Positions 33,928 to 45,711 of a DNA stretch of 64,000 nucleotides are shown here, piece after piece. Source of the DNA: Lyophyllum atratum (taxonomy: Eukaryota; Basidiomycota; Agaricomycetes; Agaricales; Lyophyllaceae); contig JACGCN010000004.1 of assembly GCA_014905825.1 (NCBI GenBank), forward strand, positions 2,170,001 through 2,234,000, read 5' to 3'. The notes under the pieces are model-generated. The model had not been told where the DNA came from, did not search any database, and saw only the letters and a program-made list of their open reading frames with translations. Position 1 is the first letter of the stretch, and each line of letters starts with the position of its first letter. The translations under genes and the position numbers were made by a program.

Positions 33928-34431
33928 TCAACGTCCGAATCCAAATCGGAAGCCTGCCCCCTTTATTACATTCTTCTGCATCAGATAACTCTTCACGTCT
34001 TTCGGCCAATCGCATTCACGCTGTGTCGTGATATTGACGCCGAGCATGTAGGCAAAATCCTGGCAATTTCTGAGTCCGAGGTGATAACCACCCTGCGTCG
34101 CCAGGTTCTGAAGCACCGACCTGGCTATGGATAACCTCAGATCTTATGTCAGTCTCTGCATACGAAATCAAAACCTACCCTCCTCCCTGACTGACATATG
34201 TGTTTTTGCCGTATAACCAATACACTCGCGAGAGCTTTCAATTAATCGGCTTCCAAATTTCTCCGGAGAGAAATATATCCCTTCATCCGAGTCCAAGAGT
34301 TGGTAGTATTCGCCCTCGATTTCCAGTGCCCAGTGCGTGAGTGCGGGGCTGGTATTGGACCTGCCGTCAAGGGGCCTTCGCACGATATAGACAGCCACAG
34401 GGACCAGGAAATTGGGTAGAAAAAAAACCAT
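33928..34431 (-). CDS. Small LRAT/papain-fold-like protein
   Basis: Two exons (34179-34431 and 33928-34142) join in phase to 155 residues; the intron is short (36 nt), so this junction is the weakest point. The chain has a hydrophobic start (MVFFLPNFLVPVAVYIV). Then comes THWALEIEGEYYQLLDSDEG and, 80 residues on, GGYHLGLRNCQDFAYMLGV. A His in an HWALE-type strand followed later by an NC-x-x-F motif is the layout of LRAT-like and other NlpC/P60-superfamily cysteine enzymes (acyltransferases, amidases). The His and Cys would be catalytic. The family assignment is inference from these two motifs; no substrate can be suggested. Confidence 0.6.
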
Positions 34432-35611
34432 AGAGGGTCGCCGTGAGGATGTGTGCAGTGTTAGTTAGGCAGGACAGAGCCTCGACAGTTCCATGTTGTA
34501 TATATACCCCGAAAAACGCTTGAACCACGCGTCTATCCATCATGGTATACACATTTACTTGGGACTTACGTGAAGCTCTGATTGACCCGGCGCACTCCTC
34601 CTGTGTTACCAAACAGGTGGAAAGTATTGGCATCTGATCTGAAGCCTTGCAAGAGATTCACCTACCATCCTCGATTAACCATCTTGGCACCGAGGCGTTG
34701 TATGCACTTCTGGTTACGAGCTGACCCTGAAACGATGTAAACATGCGACAGACCTGGCGTGTAACTTCCGGCCCTCTTGGTTAACAAAATGGCATCGGGA
34801 TTGCTGGATTTGAAGGATAATCACCCACGTCTCCTGGTTCGACATAAGACAAGCATCTCGAGGCCCACAAAATGAACCTGTTCATCACAGCGCGGCAAAG
34901 AGTTCAAATGGATCTAAGAACGAACTCCTTCCCGGTTAGCACAATGTATGATCACAAGCAAGGAATTTAGACAACAAACTCGAGTGCGGAAATGGATCGC
35001 ATGTGCGAGAGATCACGTATCAAATACGAGTCCCTGGTTCAACCAAAGTGCCAATCTAGACGAGTCCTCGCCAGCCTTGTAAACCGAGTAATGATAACCT
35101 TGATCGCATCCATATCACGATGTGACGAGTCCCAGGGGTGTCACCATAAGGGAAGAGAAGACTCTTGCAACGCGCCGCAGGTCTTGATCATGTCCGCCCA
35201 AGACCTGGATGGCTGACATAGAGAAAACTTGAGACTCTCACCGGAGGTCAACCCGGAAGAAGGCGAGAATCGGTGCGTCGAATTTCCTAATCACCGTCGA
35301 CACTATCTTGCACCTGAGATTGCAGGGATCCTTATCTTGCCACTGAAGAGTCGATTATTTCGCGAGAAGTGGGGAGGGCTATGACACCACCACGGTATGT
35401 TGAAATGAAAGATGGAAGGATCAGACAGCAGAATGCAATACAACCAGGAGTTATAAATGAATTATAGCAGGGAGTACAAGCGGAGGAAGGTATCATGATA
35501 GCCGAAAGGACATGGGGAAGAGGATAGAGGAAAGACAAGCTACATGCGCAATATAGATGGGACTGGGACTGGGAGGAAAAGGACGAACCAAATGAGAACT
35601 GGGCTTACCAG
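34432..35611. other. Intergenic stretch, nothing recognised
   Basis: About 1.2 kb between two leftward genes; open frames are short and unsupported. Confidence 0.5.
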
Positions 35612-36796
35612 TCACGTCCCGCGCGAGCCGCCCTCGTCCTCTAACCGCAGTTGCTGCTCGAAGCGCTTCTTTAGAACATCCCACTTGTCAGCCTCCACGT
35701 ATGGTCCGAACCACTTCATCCGCCTCTGTAGCAGCTCCATATCTCTCCCGCTGTAATAGTTGTGACCCCCGAACGGGAAAGGATCAACCATATTTCTGAT
35801 CGCGGTGGTGTCACATGTAAATAGCGAGTATTCAGACTGTGCTGGCGGAATGGACCAAAGATGACCATGTGCAAGGTACAGCGGGTTGCCAGATAGGTGA
35901 CGATAGCCCAGCTTTTGGGGGGGAAGTGATGGAACGCCTGGCATCAAATGTGGGTCAGAGCTCATTGCGTGATGGGGTCCCGGATTTGAGGGCTCACCGT
36001 CTCTATAGTTCCTCACAGAATGTTCGACGACATTATATTTGCTAGTCAACTCAGACCAGCGTCGTGCAAACGCTTCGTCGCCGACCCTTGGAGCTCCGAA
36101 AGCTACGACCTTGAATCTTCCGGAGTACTTCTCAGGGTCTAAGTCCGATTTGCCTTCGAGGACATCGAGGCAGAACAAGTAGCTTATCACAGCCCCCATG
36201 CTATGACCTGTGAAGACGACTTCTGTCACGCCAGGTGATTTTAAAGCCTCGGAAAGCCGGGAAAGGGCAGTGGTCCGTATTCCTGAGTACATCCTCCAAA
36301 ATCCCGAATGCACCCTTCCAGTGCCGCTTGGATGTGGAATCATGGGGAACTTCAAACTTTGTAATGCTTGGGTGAGCGAAGACGTTCCAGAGAAAGCCAC
36401 TACAAGCTGCCCTTTATCAGGACGGTATGCGATGTAACCTTGAAGATCTGCGAATGCACCATGAAAAGCGGACTCCGAACACAGGCACGATCCCGACAAT
36501 GCGGTATACTGTTCAAGAGGATAGCCAGGCGCTGATAAGTTAGGCATATGTTTCCATATGAACGTCGGGTTGAACGAGCCATGAGCTACTTCAGCAAACT
36601 GGCCTATCTCCGAAAGCTCATTCTGAAGAGCGACGTCCTGGATGAGGTTGGCTGCTGTGAGTGTAACCGGCGCACGGGGGGCAAAGACCTGTGAAACCCA
36701 GCGAAAATTGTTCTCTTTCTCTGCTTCGTATACGCGGCGCTCGTCCTCAGAGGTAGAATTATAGCCCCGGATCGCTGCCATCAGGCCTTTGAGCAT
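35612..36796 (-). CDS. Class 3 lipase (alpha/beta hydrolase)
   Basis: Hydrolyses acyl esters, probably acylglycerols. Two exons (35998-36796 and 35612-35937) give 374 residues; the intron removes 60 nt after the codon for Asp in RNYRDG, restoring YRDGVPSLPPQKLGYRHL. Marks of Lipase_3 are GQFAEVAHGSF, GYIAYRPDKGQLVVAFSGT, RVHSGFWRMY, the nucleophile elbow VVFTGHSMGAVISYLF (Ser), FKVVAFGAPRVGD and the late His in the GGHNYYSGRD or YRHLS segment; the acid is probably the Asp of YRDGVP. No signal peptide is seen, so it is probably intracellular, unlike most fungal secreted class 3 lipases. Confidence 0.9.
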   Translation of the reverse strand: MLKGLMAAIRGYNSTSEDERRVYEAEKENNFRWVSQVFAPRAPVTLTAANLIQDVALQNELSEIGQFAEVAHGSFNPTFIWKHMPNLSAPGYPLEQYTALSGSCLCSESAFHGAFADLQGYIAYRPDKGQLVVAFSGTSSLTQALQSLKFPMIPHPSGTGRVHSGFWRMYSGIRTTALSRLSEALKSPGVTEVVFTGHSMGAVISYLFCLDVLEGKSDLDPEKYSGRFKVVAFGAPRVGDEAFARRWSELTSKYNVVEHSVRNYRDGEPSNPGPHHAMSSDPHLMPGVPSLPPQKLGYRHLSGNPLYLAHGHLWSIPPAQSEYSLFTCDTTAIRNMVDPFPFGGHNYYSGRDMELLQRRMKWFGPYVEADKWDVLKKRFEQQLRLEDEGGSRGT

Positions 36797-37379
36797 GAGT
36801 CACGGATTGTTGTTGTGGGTATAAGGTCAATGTGGGTAGAGAAGAGGGGGAACGAGAAACACTAGAGAATGGGTCGGCGTATGATGTTCTGTGTACAGGC
36901 CCTTTCATGGGCGGCGTGCAGTGCAGCATATGCGGAGTCGTCGGGGTGTAATAAATGATGCTTGTTCATACAAGGTGGCCAAGGCCATCAGTTACCTTTT
37001 TGGGATAGCATGATAACCGGACCGAACCGGACTCTGAAATCCTTAGTCCAACCCCTGCGTACTAGCGTACACCAAAAATCTTCTTCCCACCATCATCAAA
37101 TACCAAAATTTTCAGAAAATACGCATTCCTCGCTCAGAGACAGCCCCAAACCCCTTGAGAACCCTCCTCTGCCATTGACCAGCCTGATTGAAATCGGCGC
37201 CTTGTGCAGGGAGCTCTTACCAAGGGTGGGCGTCGGCAACTTACCGAGAAATCCGAAAATTGTACTTACCTGTTTGTGACTCGTCCCATCGTCCCGCTCC
37301 CGCAGGGAGGCCTACTCTTTGACTGGCTCCACATGCTCTCTGCACCACCTCAAGAAACCCCTTCAAGAACACTACATAC
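36797..37379. other. Intergenic stretch, mostly unassigned
   Basis: Contains the lipase upstream region. From about 37020 the sequence may already belong to the LINE relic that follows, but I cannot fix a border. Confidence 0.4.
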
Positions 37380-37950
37380 ATTCTAAAAGCAGGCACGGCC
37401 CGATACTGTGGACATCGAATCTTCGCCATTGAGGACAAAAACGGCAGCCTGACACCAAAAGAGCTAAAGCAACTGTACATGACCCGTGTTGACTGCCACT
37501 CTATTCAAGGGTGCGACATCTCCCCGGACGTCGAAGATGTGCATGTCAAAAAGCTTCGTGAAGTACAAGTCAGCTTTCTCCGCCGAATGCTCAACCTATG
37601 CAAGAAGTCCATGCTCGCGCCTCTGTACACGGAGACTAGAATTATGCCCCTGTGCGCTCGTCGTCTCTTACTCGCTCTGCGCTTCCTACAATATCTAATC
37701 AGCCTCGACTTTCAAAGCTATGCCCACATTGCACTATGCAATTCCATTGACCTCGCTGGGCAAGGCAGAAAATCTTGGGCTGGAGATATCATGTTAGCCA
37801 CGCAGAAATTGCCGTTTTCGGTTTCTTCTCTCGCCCTTATCCATGCCACTGCTGAGTCTGTCGCACTGTGCATTAAGGATGTCGAGAGTGGAGTTAAGGA
37901 ATGGCTAGAGAGTCAAGTAGATGTACCTCCTACACGGTTGTAAGGAAACT
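37380..37950 (+). mobile_element. Relic of a LINE-type retrotransposon (region after the reverse transcriptase)
   Basis: A frame through 37450-37943 reads LTPKELKQLYMTRVDCHSIQ, then FLRRMLNLCKKSMLAPLYTE, RRLLLALRFLQYLISLDF and LAGQGRKSWAGDIMLATQKL. I recognise this pattern as the part just after the reverse transcriptase in agaricomycete non-LTR elements. The reverse transcriptase itself is absent upstream, and frames there are broken, so this is a 5'-truncated dead copy. A (TTACC)4 run at 38132-38151 may be its tail. Confidence 0.6.
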
Positions 37951-38530
37951 TATCTCTGTTTTTGTCTCTTAGTACTTTCCTAGGTTCTACCGCAGGCTAA
38001 GTTAGCTAACTAGACTTGTGAGCTCGGCTTAGAAAGTATTTAGAGGCCCAGGGGCAATGATGTATATTACCTGCGTACATCGGGATACTCCCTGGACCCG
38101 GCGTTCCTCAGTGGGACCGTGCCGTGTAATTTTACCTTACCTTACCTTACCTGAACACAGAGCGCTCGCCTTAACAGAGACTTGCCTTCCAATTTCATGC
38201 TATATGAATAGTATCTTTTTACCCCCCCTTACCTAACGACGACTCAGGCCTTGGCTGCGCACAGTCAGTATGACGTTGCATGCTTTTATACCGCACCTCA
38301 CCAGTCTCGGGCTGTGTCTAGGGGCTAATACACTCTTGCTGCTGCTGTGGAGACCCTTATCTCAGATGCGCATTGGTAATACCAGAGCCCGGCCCCCTCT
38401 AATTGGTAGATGATATTAATGAATGCGCGCGTTCTATTTCCTACATGAAGCACTCGGAAAACCTCACAAAGCGTCCCAATTTGGCCTCGCGGACTTTACT
38501 ACATGTGCCCGCGCTCTTCACACCTACTGC
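37951..38530. other. Stretch between LINE relic and transporter remnant
   Basis: Holds the TTACC microsatellite at 38132-38151. The expected N-terminal half of the transporter is not here. Confidence 0.5.
38132..38151. repeat. (TTACC)4 microsatellite
   Basis: Four perfect TTACC units in a row, downstream of the LINE relic. Confidence 0.9.
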
Positions 38531-39781
38531 AACATCATGCAATAGCTCGAGTGTTTGAACGTATGTCTCATGTTTACTATTTTCATACTGTGGTACATTG
38601 ACTTTCTCCCCAGAGGCTGGCTGGGTCGGTCGACAAGCAATCCTAATGACAGGCGTCAACGCCATAGTTTATCTTCTGAGCACTCTACCTCCGTCAGTAT
38701 CCAGTCCTGGTCCGTCGTGAGGCTACCTGACCGAGTACTACTAATAGATGGTATCTTGTCGATCACTGGGGTCGACGTCCGATTCTATTATCTGGCGCAG
38801 GCGTCGTATGCACCGTCTTGTCTTATCCACCCAAATCCGGCTCATGTTTAAGTATCAGATGTCACTGGCATTGTGTGCCACCGGCTTTTGGATGTTCCTC
38901 GACGTTGCATGGACACCGAACGCAGTTGTCGTTTCGGTGATTGTTTATAACGCTGCTTTTGGATACAGGTATTTCGAGCGTACCTCCAGCGTTGATCGCA
39001 AATACTGATAACCGTTTCAGTTGGGGCCCAATACCGTGGCTATACCCTCCAGAGGTCGGTTGCTCTCTATTGAGTTGAATTCGGCTCCCCTTTGAAGGTC
39101 GCGACCGTAGATTATGCCCCTTTCCGTTCGCGCAAAGGGTGTTTCTTTGTCCACGTGCACTAACTGGGCGTTCAATTACATTGTCGGAGCTGGCACACCG
39201 TGGCTGCAAGATGTAATCCACTGGAGATTGTACTTTATGCATGCCTTCTTCTGCGTCTGCAGCTCTGTACTGGGTAAGCTTTTCCTCCGTGCCGTTGCGG
39301 GACAGACCCTGACTTTAACTGTTTCACCGCAGTCTATTTCTGTCGGTTACTATTTAATAATCCTTGTCTGTTGGGTTCTCAATCTTTTGCAGTGTATCCC
39401 GAAACGATAGGATTGCCTCTGGAAGAAATGGACACGGTGTTCGGCGAAAGTGAGTGTCATTCCATAAATACCAGTCCTGTACCTGTCTTGACGCGACGTC
39501 TCTCTCCAGCACCCGACACGCAAGACCAAGATATGAGCGCATATTCACCTCGCACAGCTTTTATATGCAGTGCACGCCTAGAACCAAGCGTTTATCCTCC
39601 GAAGCCTGAACAGACGAGGAGGCCAACTGACTCCGAGTGGCTAGGTCGATTGTTCCAATATGGAGCACCTGGGGGCTCGTCGTATCGCCCGATTGAGGAA
39701 GAAGAGCTTGCACCGTTGAACTCGGAGGACCGCAACGACTCTAGAGAGAACGGATATAGAGATACGGGGCCTAGAGAATAG
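38531..39781 (+). pseudogene. Sugar transporter (MFS), N-terminal half missing
   Basis: Exons with correct phase give VFEQAGWVGRQAILMTGVNA, VYLLSTLPPWYLVDHWGRRP, ILLSGAGVVC, ALCATGFWMFLDVAWTPNAV, YSWGPIPWLYPPEIMPLSVR, AKGVSLSTCTNWAFNYIVGA, RLYFMHAFFCVC and VYFLYPETIGLPLEEMDTVF, then a Ser/Pro-rich cytoplasmic tail ending 39781. This is the C-terminal part (about helices 7-12) of a hexose/quinate-type transporter, including D-x-W-G-R-R and PETxGLxLEE signatures. Directly upstream of VFEQAG the frame is broken, the expected NGINVISYYAP is absent, and no helices 1-6 follow to the left; a LINE relic lies there instead. The surviving half looks little decayed, so the loss may be recent. Confidence 0.75.
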
Positions 39782-40496
39782 TGCTGCGATTGTTCCATAT
39801 TTATCGTTTTGTTAGGCTTGCTTTTGCGGTTGCTTGTCCGGACCCACGAAGGTTTCCCTTGTCCGGTATTTGCGGCGACCCATTCCAGATCTTTGTTGCC
39901 GTGCTGTAGCGTGGATCTACTGAAGAGGGCCGAGAGCTTGTTTACTTGACCGGACGATGGTGAACGCTAAGATCAGAGGTGAGCGAGTTATACCTTTCCT
40001 TAACTGCTGGACTAACTTGGCGTCTCATATTCACAAGCACCTATCATGACTCAGTTCTGTAGCTGGGCAGAAAATAGTCTTTGACCCAGATCCACCGAGT
40101 TCCAAATTCATCTCTCGGAAAGCTCCCGCGTGGATCGTTGTTAGATCAAGATATCTAGGTATAGGCGGTACTATCTTCGAAGGAGCGTTAGCCCCCCCTC
40201 GATCTCACTCCCCACCACGAGGAATGGAGGTCAGGACACCTAACAATCTAGTGGAATGATTGTGTCTATCGCGCCACAGGGACGAATCCCTAGAACGATT
40301 TTAACTTTGCAAATCACCATTGTGCTGATCTGTACTCGAGACAAATTTGTAAGTACTTCGGTGACTGGCGCACAATGATACCAAACTAGTAAATTGCAAG
40401 ATGAAGTCGAAAGCCAAATTAAAGTCGTGTATCGTAGAGTGCGTTATTAAGATGTGAAATGGGACGATACAGGGGCAAGACGGAGGCAGAGAGATA
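39782..40496. other. Intergenic stretch, nothing recognised
   Basis: About 700 bp between convergent 3' ends. No gene or element seen. Confidence 0.5.
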
Positions 40497-43123
40497 TTAT
40501 AATACAGAGGCAGAATTATCGCGGTTGGGACAATCCATTTCTTTCCGTTTCAAAGAGGTCCGTTCTGTCTTATGCGGGATTAAGAAAGCTTCGAAATACG
40601 CCTCCACCTCGACCCAAGCCTCCACGCCGAAACCGGTTGTCTTAACCGCTATATGCCCATCAGGTCTGGCCACAACGATGGAGCCCACGGCTGGGTCGAC
40701 ACCCCATTTACTGTGCATTGGATGTTCGAAGATCGACCCCGCTTCTGGGGCACTATCGCGGTATGGAGACACCACGGGGATGTCATCGGAGAAAAGATGT
40801 TGTGGGCGCAATATGGGTGAGGCGGGGTCGGTGGCGGTGGCGTGATTTCTGGGGTATAAGACGCTCGTGATTTGGTTATGGACGAAGCTGCTAGTGCTTC
40901 CCGAGGTTGTGATGACCGACGTATGGAGAATGGAATGCCGAGCGCCATGGAACCTTGCTGTGGCTTGTGGGATGTCATCGTAGACGTAGCTGTATATATC
41001 CCGCCCCTTGGGGGGGATGCGTCCAGATGCACTGTAGGAGTGGTGACGTCGTGGTACGGACAGGCGGTCCTCGCTTGGCTTATCAGCAAGAGTGGAGCCA
41101 TAGCGCGAAAATATCGACTTGGGTCGCCGGACGAAGGCATCAAGCTTCAGGAGTCGCTCAAAGGCATCGTTCGTGGATAGATCCCCCACAAGAAAGTAGA
41201 CAGTGAATCTCCCATCGAAGGGCGATGAGATGGAAACGGGAACCGAGTCAGAAAGACGGGTAACCATAGCTGGCCGAGCGCGAGCGCCAACCATGATGCC
41301 TGGCTTTCCTATCATCATCGTCGGGCCGTGCTTCCTGACGCCGGCAGTTAGTAGCGTCCGCTGATAAACAATAGAAGCGCCTGCTTGGTACTGCGTTTGC
41401 ACCGGTTGAGAACGGGTTTCAGGAAGCAACTGGGGAAAGAAAACTTACTGCGTAGTTGGCGGCCTGGAACGCCTGAAGAATAGAAAGCCATTCCGCTGCA
41501 TTGGAGAAATCGTCTATCGACTGTTTCTCGAGGCCGGCGTATATCTCTACGAGCATGCGGTCCATGTGGATCAGGTCCTTAGCAACTGCGTGTCGCTCCT
41601 GCTCGTAGGTCGATAAGATTTGTGGAAAAGCAATTCCCTTGAGGACAAGCCCCATTTTCCAGGCGAGGTTATGCGATTCCAGGACTGCAGTGTTGAGGCC
41701 TAATCCAGCTGCGATTCGACGTTGGTGGTGAGCATGAAGGTGAAGGACCTAAAAGAAATAAAAAATACTGACCCCGTGGCGAATGGGTATGGCAAGCATC
41801 CCCGACAAAAAACACTGACTCTCCGACTGCGTATCTGTTGATAATTCTTTGACCGACTGGTTTATGTCAAGCGTCCCGTAAGAATCAGAGGATAACGGAG
41901 AGATGTTTGAAGATAAATCACCTTCGTAAGCAGACCACCAATTTACCTCGTCCCATTCGACCTGATAGGGATAGAAGATCTCTTTAATAAGCTTAGTGGC
42001 CTCCTCTTGAGTAGCCTCCTGTTTTGAGTTCGCAAGTTGGATATCGAATCTTGCCGATGGTTTTCCATTTATAGGCTCCCGGGGAATAATAAGCACGATC
42101 CCCTTGTTAGATCTCAAAACCCTACAAAAACAGATATCAGACCTGTAAGCACGTTAGGTTATTCATCATACTCACGATAGACGTTCTAGATCAGGATAGT
42201 TGCTTTTCAGGCCAACAGCATCCAATACACACCATGTCACAGGAACGCTCTCTCCCTCCAACTTGACTCCAAACTCTGAAGCCCAGCGACGAACAGAAGA
42301 CCTTCCCCCGTCCGCAGCAATGACGTACTTCGTAGTGAGCTCCTTCATTTCGCCCGTCTGAGTTTGACGAATCATTACAGTGGTCGGCCCTGATGGCGTC
42401 TTCGATAACTCCATATCCAAGAACTCCCAATTCCATTGGACCTCAAAGCCTTCACAATGCCGCTCGATGTCGTCAATCATGACCTGCTCGATAAGACCCT
42501 GTCGCACTGCCAGTGCATAATCTTTGTCGAAGTCGAGGAACGGCGGAAAGAATCTCGCCAGCGCCGTCCGGCGCGTCGATTCCCCTGCCATCTCCCAAAA
42601 AGCACGTCCAAAGATTTTCTTGCCCATGCCCTCAAGATCATCGATTATGGTGCCATAAGTCTCCTCGCAATAGATTAGTTTTGGTATATGTGAGCTTTTA
42701 AGCCGCGCGTACCTGTAGAACTTCCATCGACCTGGGACTTACATCAATGTGAGACATTAGGACGAGTCAAAAGGTATTCACCTGGGCTGCAAAGCATCTG
42801 CCCTTCCGTATTCGTGGCTCTCGTACCCGGCAGCATCGATGATAGTCGGTTTGATACCCATGCGGGCGAGCGTCATGGCCATCATAAGGCCACCCGGACC
42901 TTTTTTTTCAACCAAGTCGAGTATCAGCGTCATTCCGGCTAGCATTGTAGGTCACCTTACCAGCGCCGACGATGACAACATCGGAATAATTTTCATGTGA
43001 GGTCTGAACCATGCTGGCGAAGAGGGGATTGTCAATACTCTGTGTAGATGCGTTCTTCTTTAAGGGACCGGAACTGTCCCCTATGTGCAACTTCCGTTCT
43101 ACATCCTCGGTGGTGCTATGCAT
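40497..43123 (-). CDS. FAD-dependent aromatic monooxygenase (phenol 2-monooxygenase type)
   Basis: Flavoprotein hydroxylase acting on aromatic rings with NAD(P)H and oxygen. The FAD-binding motif VVIVGAGPGGLMMAMTLARM is assembled across an intron. It is followed by GRADALQPRSMEVLQTYGT, the DG motif VIAADGGRSSVRRWA, and the second flavin motif VFFVGDACHTHSPRAGLGLN, which appears only when an intron at about 41713-41776 is removed; reading straight through hides it. The C-terminal third resembles the thioredoxin-like dimerisation domain of phenol hydroxylases (SSPFDGRFTVYFLVGDL, WGVDPAVGSIVVARPDGHIA). About nine exons. The start is uncertain: 43219 and 43012 are alternatives in the same frame. 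It diverges from the A-T-R gene at 45712, which suggests a shared pathway (inference). Confidence 0.88.
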
Positions 43124-45711
43124 TTCGTTAGGTGGATCAGATAGCAGATAGTGTCGAAAATAAAAATAGGAGCGCGGTCCCTCCGTGGGATTACGCGAAA
43201 GGACGTCGAATGTCTTCACCAGGGTGAGCTAGTCCTCAGCGTACATACAATGATGAGCGATGGCTCAATCTTTGTCCGAGGGCGAACACCTAGACCAAGC
43301 AACATTATTGAGACCTACAGGTGTGGAAAGGGAGGTACGTACTTGGTTTTTCCGAGGAAATAATTAGGGTCGACAGACGCATATGTATATAGGAAAGATG
43401 GAAGAACCATTCGGGCGAGGTGGGTTGACCGTTGCGTCCCCCGTCCTTCCTTCTCACTTTATCTGCAGAAGAAGTCATAGGACCAGCACAAGGCAAGTCC
43501 TGTTCAGAAGGGCTGCAAGTTCTTAGGGCCTTCTACCTCAAACACTCTGGAATTCAAGCCCACAATGGAGCGACTGCACGCTCAGGTTTGTCAAGACGAC
43601 CCACCTCAAAATCTCAAAGTGGGTCACATCATGCTGATCATCATGCTGACGTTGATGTCAAATTTCCCATACGCCAAAGTCGAAGGCACCTGACCCACTT
43701 CGCTAGGGCAGGCGAGGAGCCCATAGCACAAATTTCATACGGGATCTTAAAGCACGGATGACGCTGAAGACGGCTGGTCTCCGCTCTCGGCGGTCTCGAG
43801 GGTTCTCGTAGGGACGATGGGTGAATCTGTGTATATGGTGTGTGAAGTCTGTCTACGACGGAAAGCGCTCCAAGTCCCCAAGCTCCGCTCGGCCTGCTCC
43901 GTCAGCACAGCCACACAACGCGTACTAGCAACTAAATCCCATGACGGGCAAAATGTCAAAAGAGATGAACGTCTCCGCGCAACTGACCATACAGGATCAT
44001 CACGTTCCGCGTAGTAAACAAAAACTGGAGAAGCTGCTGCCCTAAGATTCATCAGCCAAGGTACCCCGACGTGGGGAAGCAGAATAGTGCAGCCCTGTAG
44101 GATCACGACGGATACCCGAATTGAAGGGGCACAGGAAAATCGCCGTTGAAGGGCTAAAACTGTTTCCAGTAGCCAAAGAACCAGGTCATTTGTCACTACT
44201 TGAAGATCCTGGACAGGTCAACGGGGTCGAACAGGATAGATGGGGTGGAGGAGGCAATATATGATCAACCCCTTGTATTCGATGCACTGGCGTGGCACCA
44301 AGACAAAGAAATGGCCGACGAGTCAAAGATACCTATCATGGCAGCTCTTCTAAGGATGAGAGCCGAGAGCCAGTGCTCAAGCCTCCCGCCTTTGCTTTGG
44401 AGGCACGTGGTTACGAGTCCGGGCATGACATTGATAGGAATGCCAGGAGGTCCTTATGTGTCCCTTGAATTTTCTCCCGCCACTGCCACGGGAGTTCAAA
44501 CAAGGTCCACGTGTGTAACATCCAATTTTAAATAGTTGTCAGATGTTGATCTGGGTGCCCGTACGATTCAGATTTCTGCCCACAATCTTTCAACTGAACC
44601 ACGTACGAGGAGAATGAATCTTTCTCCGCTCTCGAGGAAATCAGCCGGTCCGAATCTAGAATCCTGTCGGTCATACTATGAGCTAGATCATGGGCGACTT
44701 AGACTTGGCCAAGAACGAAAGGCACCATACTCATATTAGGACCATCAACCGGGGATGTTGCATATTCTTGGACGCAAGCTTGACTAAAGAAGCAGACAAT
44801 CCCTCGGTTAATTCTCTCCCGCACCAACGAATTAAAAGCCCATACCTTGAACACGCATGTCTCTTAATCTGATTCAGATCTGTGTTGGTCGCAATCGCGG
44901 TGCCTGCGTGTTTTGATACTAATATCTCTGTATCCGCTGTAGGGTGGCCGAAGTTAATTCCATGATGCGAATATGCCATTCAGAACGTACTGAATTGAAC
45001 ACACCTGTGGTAAAACGAGAGTCTATGGCAGCTCTGGAGATACGGTGATCGATTGATGATAATCATCCATTTAGGATATCCGTGTAACTCCTGGTTTGAG
45101 GTAGTTTCATCCGCTGGTGGTTGCAGAATGCTAGTCGTCCTGCACTTACTTCATTGCCTCAATGCCTTGAGTTATCGCGCAGAGTAGAAAAAGCAGTACA
45201 TTCGGAAGGCTCATATTGACAGCGTCACCCCAGTCATGACATGATGACGTTGCGGTCCTTTACGACGGCAGGGTCTACTGATAGAATCTTAGAGAGTGAA
45301 ATCGCCGGAAGCACATAGATGCGATACCAGGGTCCATTTTGGTCAAGATTTCTGTTCCACAAACGGTTTTCAAGGGACCAGAGTGAGCGACACAGGCCAG
45401 AAAAATTGCAGAAAAAGATAGTTTGTTGCAAGAAGCACCGTGGGAACCAGTGAAGTCGGATCAGATTGTGCCCCAATGGGAGGTATCAACTCCGTCCACC
45501 TCAAGCTTCAGATTACACTGGCAGGCAATACCTCGAAACGATCACCCACCGAAATGTCCGGGGTTATAGAAATCATGGGCATCCCCCATAAGCCCAGCAC
45601 ATGGCACCCCTTGCATCTCATGTCATTTAAACGCAGCGGACCAGGTCTAGATTACAACTATTCCGATTCTGCCAGCCTCCAGGTGTTTTCCTTCTGGCTG
45701 AGTCTTCAACC
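43124..45711. other. Long stretch between monooxygenase and A-T-R gene
   Basis: About 2.6 kb containing the upstream regions of both divergent genes. Several open frames of 100-150 codons exist on both strands (43432-43761, 43747-44196, 44200-44535), but none has a recognisable domain or splice pattern. A lineage-specific gene could be hidden here. Confidence 0.45.
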
